Positions 6,306-7,409 of a DNA stretch of 7,409 nt are shown here, piece after piece. The stretch spans positions 1 through 7,409 of the forward strand of contig JALVUH010000096.1 in assembly GCA_027035735.1 (NCBI GenBank), written 5' to 3'. Position 1 is the stretch's first letter, and each line of letters opens with the position of its first letter. Source of the stretch: Nautiliaceae bacterium (GTDB lineage Bacteria > Campylobacterota > Campylobacteria > Campylobacterales > Nautiliaceae). Made by a program: the position numbers and the translations under genes. The notes beneath the pieces were generated by a model. That model made no database searches, was not told where the DNA came from, and worked only from the letters and a program-made list of their open reading frames with translations.

Positions 6306-7409
6306 TTAACCTTCCATTGAAAGCTTTTCTTTTAATTCTTCAAGTTCAAGATATCTCTCAACTTTTTCATCATATATTTTTTTGACTTCTTCAAGCTCAT
6401 TTGAAAGTTCAATCAATCCTTTTTCTTGATAACATTCAGGATTTGCAAGACACTCTTCAATCTCAGCTATAGTAATTTCTAGCTCTTCTATAAGTTTTGG
6501 CAATTCTTCTAGCTCTTTTGCTTCTTTATAGCTTAATTTTTTCTTTTTTTTAGGTTTTTGTCTTTTTTCTTTAACAGGCTCAATTTTAATTTTTTCAAGT
6601 TCTTTTAGCTCTTTTTCAATTTCAAGATATTCAGTATATGGAATGAAACTCTCTTCTATAACTCCATCACCTTTGAAAATAAAGAGTTTTTTAGCAATTT
6701 TATCTACAAAATATCTATCGTGACTTACAAAAATAACACTTCCTTCAAAATCCATCAAATACTCTTCTAAAATATTAATAGTTGGAATATCCAAATCATT
6801 TGTAGGTTCATCAAGAATTAAAACATCAAAATCTTTTGTAAAAAGAAGAGCTAAGGCAACTCTAGTCTTTTCTCCTCCACTTAAAACTCCAATTTTTTTA
6901 GTTAAATATTCAGGTGGAAATAAAAATTCCCTCAAATATCCATAAACATGCATATTTCTACCTCTTACATTTACATGATCTCCTCCATTTGGACAAAAAG
7001 TTTCAATCAAATCTTTATCATCATCAAGCATTGATTTTCTTTGGTCTAAATATCCTATTTTTATATTTTCTCCTACTTTAATAATTCCACTATCTGGCTT
7101 TTCTTCTCCAATTAATAGTTTAAGCAGAGTTGATTTTCCGCTTCCATTTTTCCCAACTATTGCAATTTTGTCTTTTTGTAAAATTCTTGTAGTAAAATCT
7201 TTTATTAAAAGTTTATTTCCAATAGACTTATTTAATTTTTCAATTTCAAAAACTACTTTTTTCTTATTTATTTTATCTTCTTGTTTAGCTAAAAGTTCTC
7301 TTTTAAGTTGCATTTCAATTTGACGAATTTCACTTTTATCTTGTTTTACTTTTTCACGAAGTTCAAGCACTCTTTTTTTTCTACCTTCATTTCTTTTAAG
7401 TCTGGCTTT
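6306..7409 (-). CDS. uup: ABC-F ATPase, Uup type, C-terminal 367 residues (5' end outside the window)
   Basis: Soluble ABC-F proteins carry two ATPase domains and no membrane part; Uup is linked to ribosome and DNA-junction transactions and to transposon excision in E. coli. The frame is open to the right edge, and the first visible residues KARLKRNEGRKKRVLELRE are typical of the Uup linker, so the GTG near 7370 is internal and not a start. Numbered from the edge, visible elements are Walker A GKNGSGKST (86-94), the Uup-type insert NGGDHVNVRGRNMHVYGYLREFLF (about 141-164), signature LSGGE (176-180), Walker B LILDEPTNDLD with the catalytic glutamate (197-207), and the H-loop SHDRYF (229-234). 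The tail has a lysine-rich stretch (about 278-292) and a charged coiled coil (about 293-363), matching the DNA-binding C-terminal domain of Uup. Roughly the first 270 residues, with ATPase domain 1, are missing. It is followed two bases later by yihY. Confidence 0.9.
   Translation of the reverse strand, partial: KARLKRNEGRKKRVLELREKVKQDKSEIRQIEMQLKRELLAKQEDKINKKKVVFEIEKLNKSIGNKLLIKDFTTRILQKDKIAIVGKNGSGKSTLLKLLIGEEKPDSGIIKVGENIKIGYLDQRKSMLDDDKDLIETFCPNGGDHVNVRGRNMHVYGYLREFLFPPEYLTKKIGVLSGGEKTRVALALLFTKDFDVLILDEPTNDLDIPTINILEEYLMDFEGSVIFVSHDRYFVDKIAKKLFIFKGDGVIEESFIPYTEYLEIEKELKELEKIKIEPVKEKRQKPKKKKKLSYKEAKELEELPKLIEELEITIAEIEECLANPECYQEKGLIELSNELEEVKKIYDEKVERYLELEELKEKLSMEG

Noticed and set aside
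7368..7370. GTG as the start of a 354-residue ABC protein
   Set aside because: The frame continues to the window edge with a typical Uup linker (KARLKRNEGR), and the protein would lack its first ATPase domain, so the gene is cut by the window and not truncated.
7373..7380. Homopolymer of eight T (A8 on the coding strand) as a possible phase-variable tract in the uup gene
   Set aside because: It encodes Arg-Lys-Lys-Arg in a conserved linker. Runs of this length are common in such an AT-rich genome (acs has one near 4007-4014), and phase variation in this phylum normally uses G/C tracts in surface genes.
1..7409. CRISPR arrays, insertion sequences, tRNAs, riboswitches, prophage or defence genes
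   Set aside because: No spaced direct repeats, transposase motifs, tRNA-like folds or long structured leaders were seen; the gaps between genes are all under about 65 bases.

Overview
The window comes from an AT-rich bacterial chromosome. The proteins look like those of the Campylobacterota, the former Epsilonproteobacteria, and a thermophilic Nautilia/Caminibacter/Lebetimonas-type relative would fit. The lineage call rests on protein style (ArgH, the Uup-type ABC-F ATPase, a small rod-like protein) and on promoters made of a T-rich stretch plus an extended -10 (TGnTAnAAT) without a clear -35. It is an inference, not a search result. Coding density is very high: no gap between genes exceeds about 65 bases.

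Left edge (1-800): the first 250 codons of argH (argininosuccinate lyase) run on the minus strand and off the window at base 1. The 48-base gap before the next gene holds a near-perfect palindrome in which two extended -10 elements face each other. It probably drives argH leftward and the next cluster rightward.

Plus-strand cluster (801-2957): three overlapping genes. (1) An 89-residue protein that is essentially the two terminal D0 helices of a flagellar rod/hook protein with almost nothing between them. (2) A 384-residue HD-superfamily protein of the YfbR/COG1896 kind whose N-terminal half looks like a decayed copy of the catalytic half. (3) A tyrosine-rich outer-membrane beta-barrel protein with a signal peptide. 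The overlaps are 4 and 17 bases. This is the least ordinary part of the window, and the joint role of the three genes is unknown.

Convergent junction (2948-2966): one short hairpin lies between the beta-barrel gene and ppa. It contains both stop codons and can terminate transcription from both sides.

Minus-strand cluster (2965-7409), in transcription order: a uup-type ABC-F ATPase (its 5' end is outside the window), a YihY/BrkB membrane protein, acetyl-CoA synthetase (acs) and family I inorganic pyrophosphatase (ppa). Acs releases pyrophosphate and Ppa hydrolyses it, which makes acetate activation irreversible, so the acs-ppa adjacency makes metabolic sense. Uup and YihY are separated by only 2 bases. 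Weak promoter candidates precede acs and ppa.

I see no CRISPR array, tRNA, rRNA, insertion sequence, prophage or defence gene.
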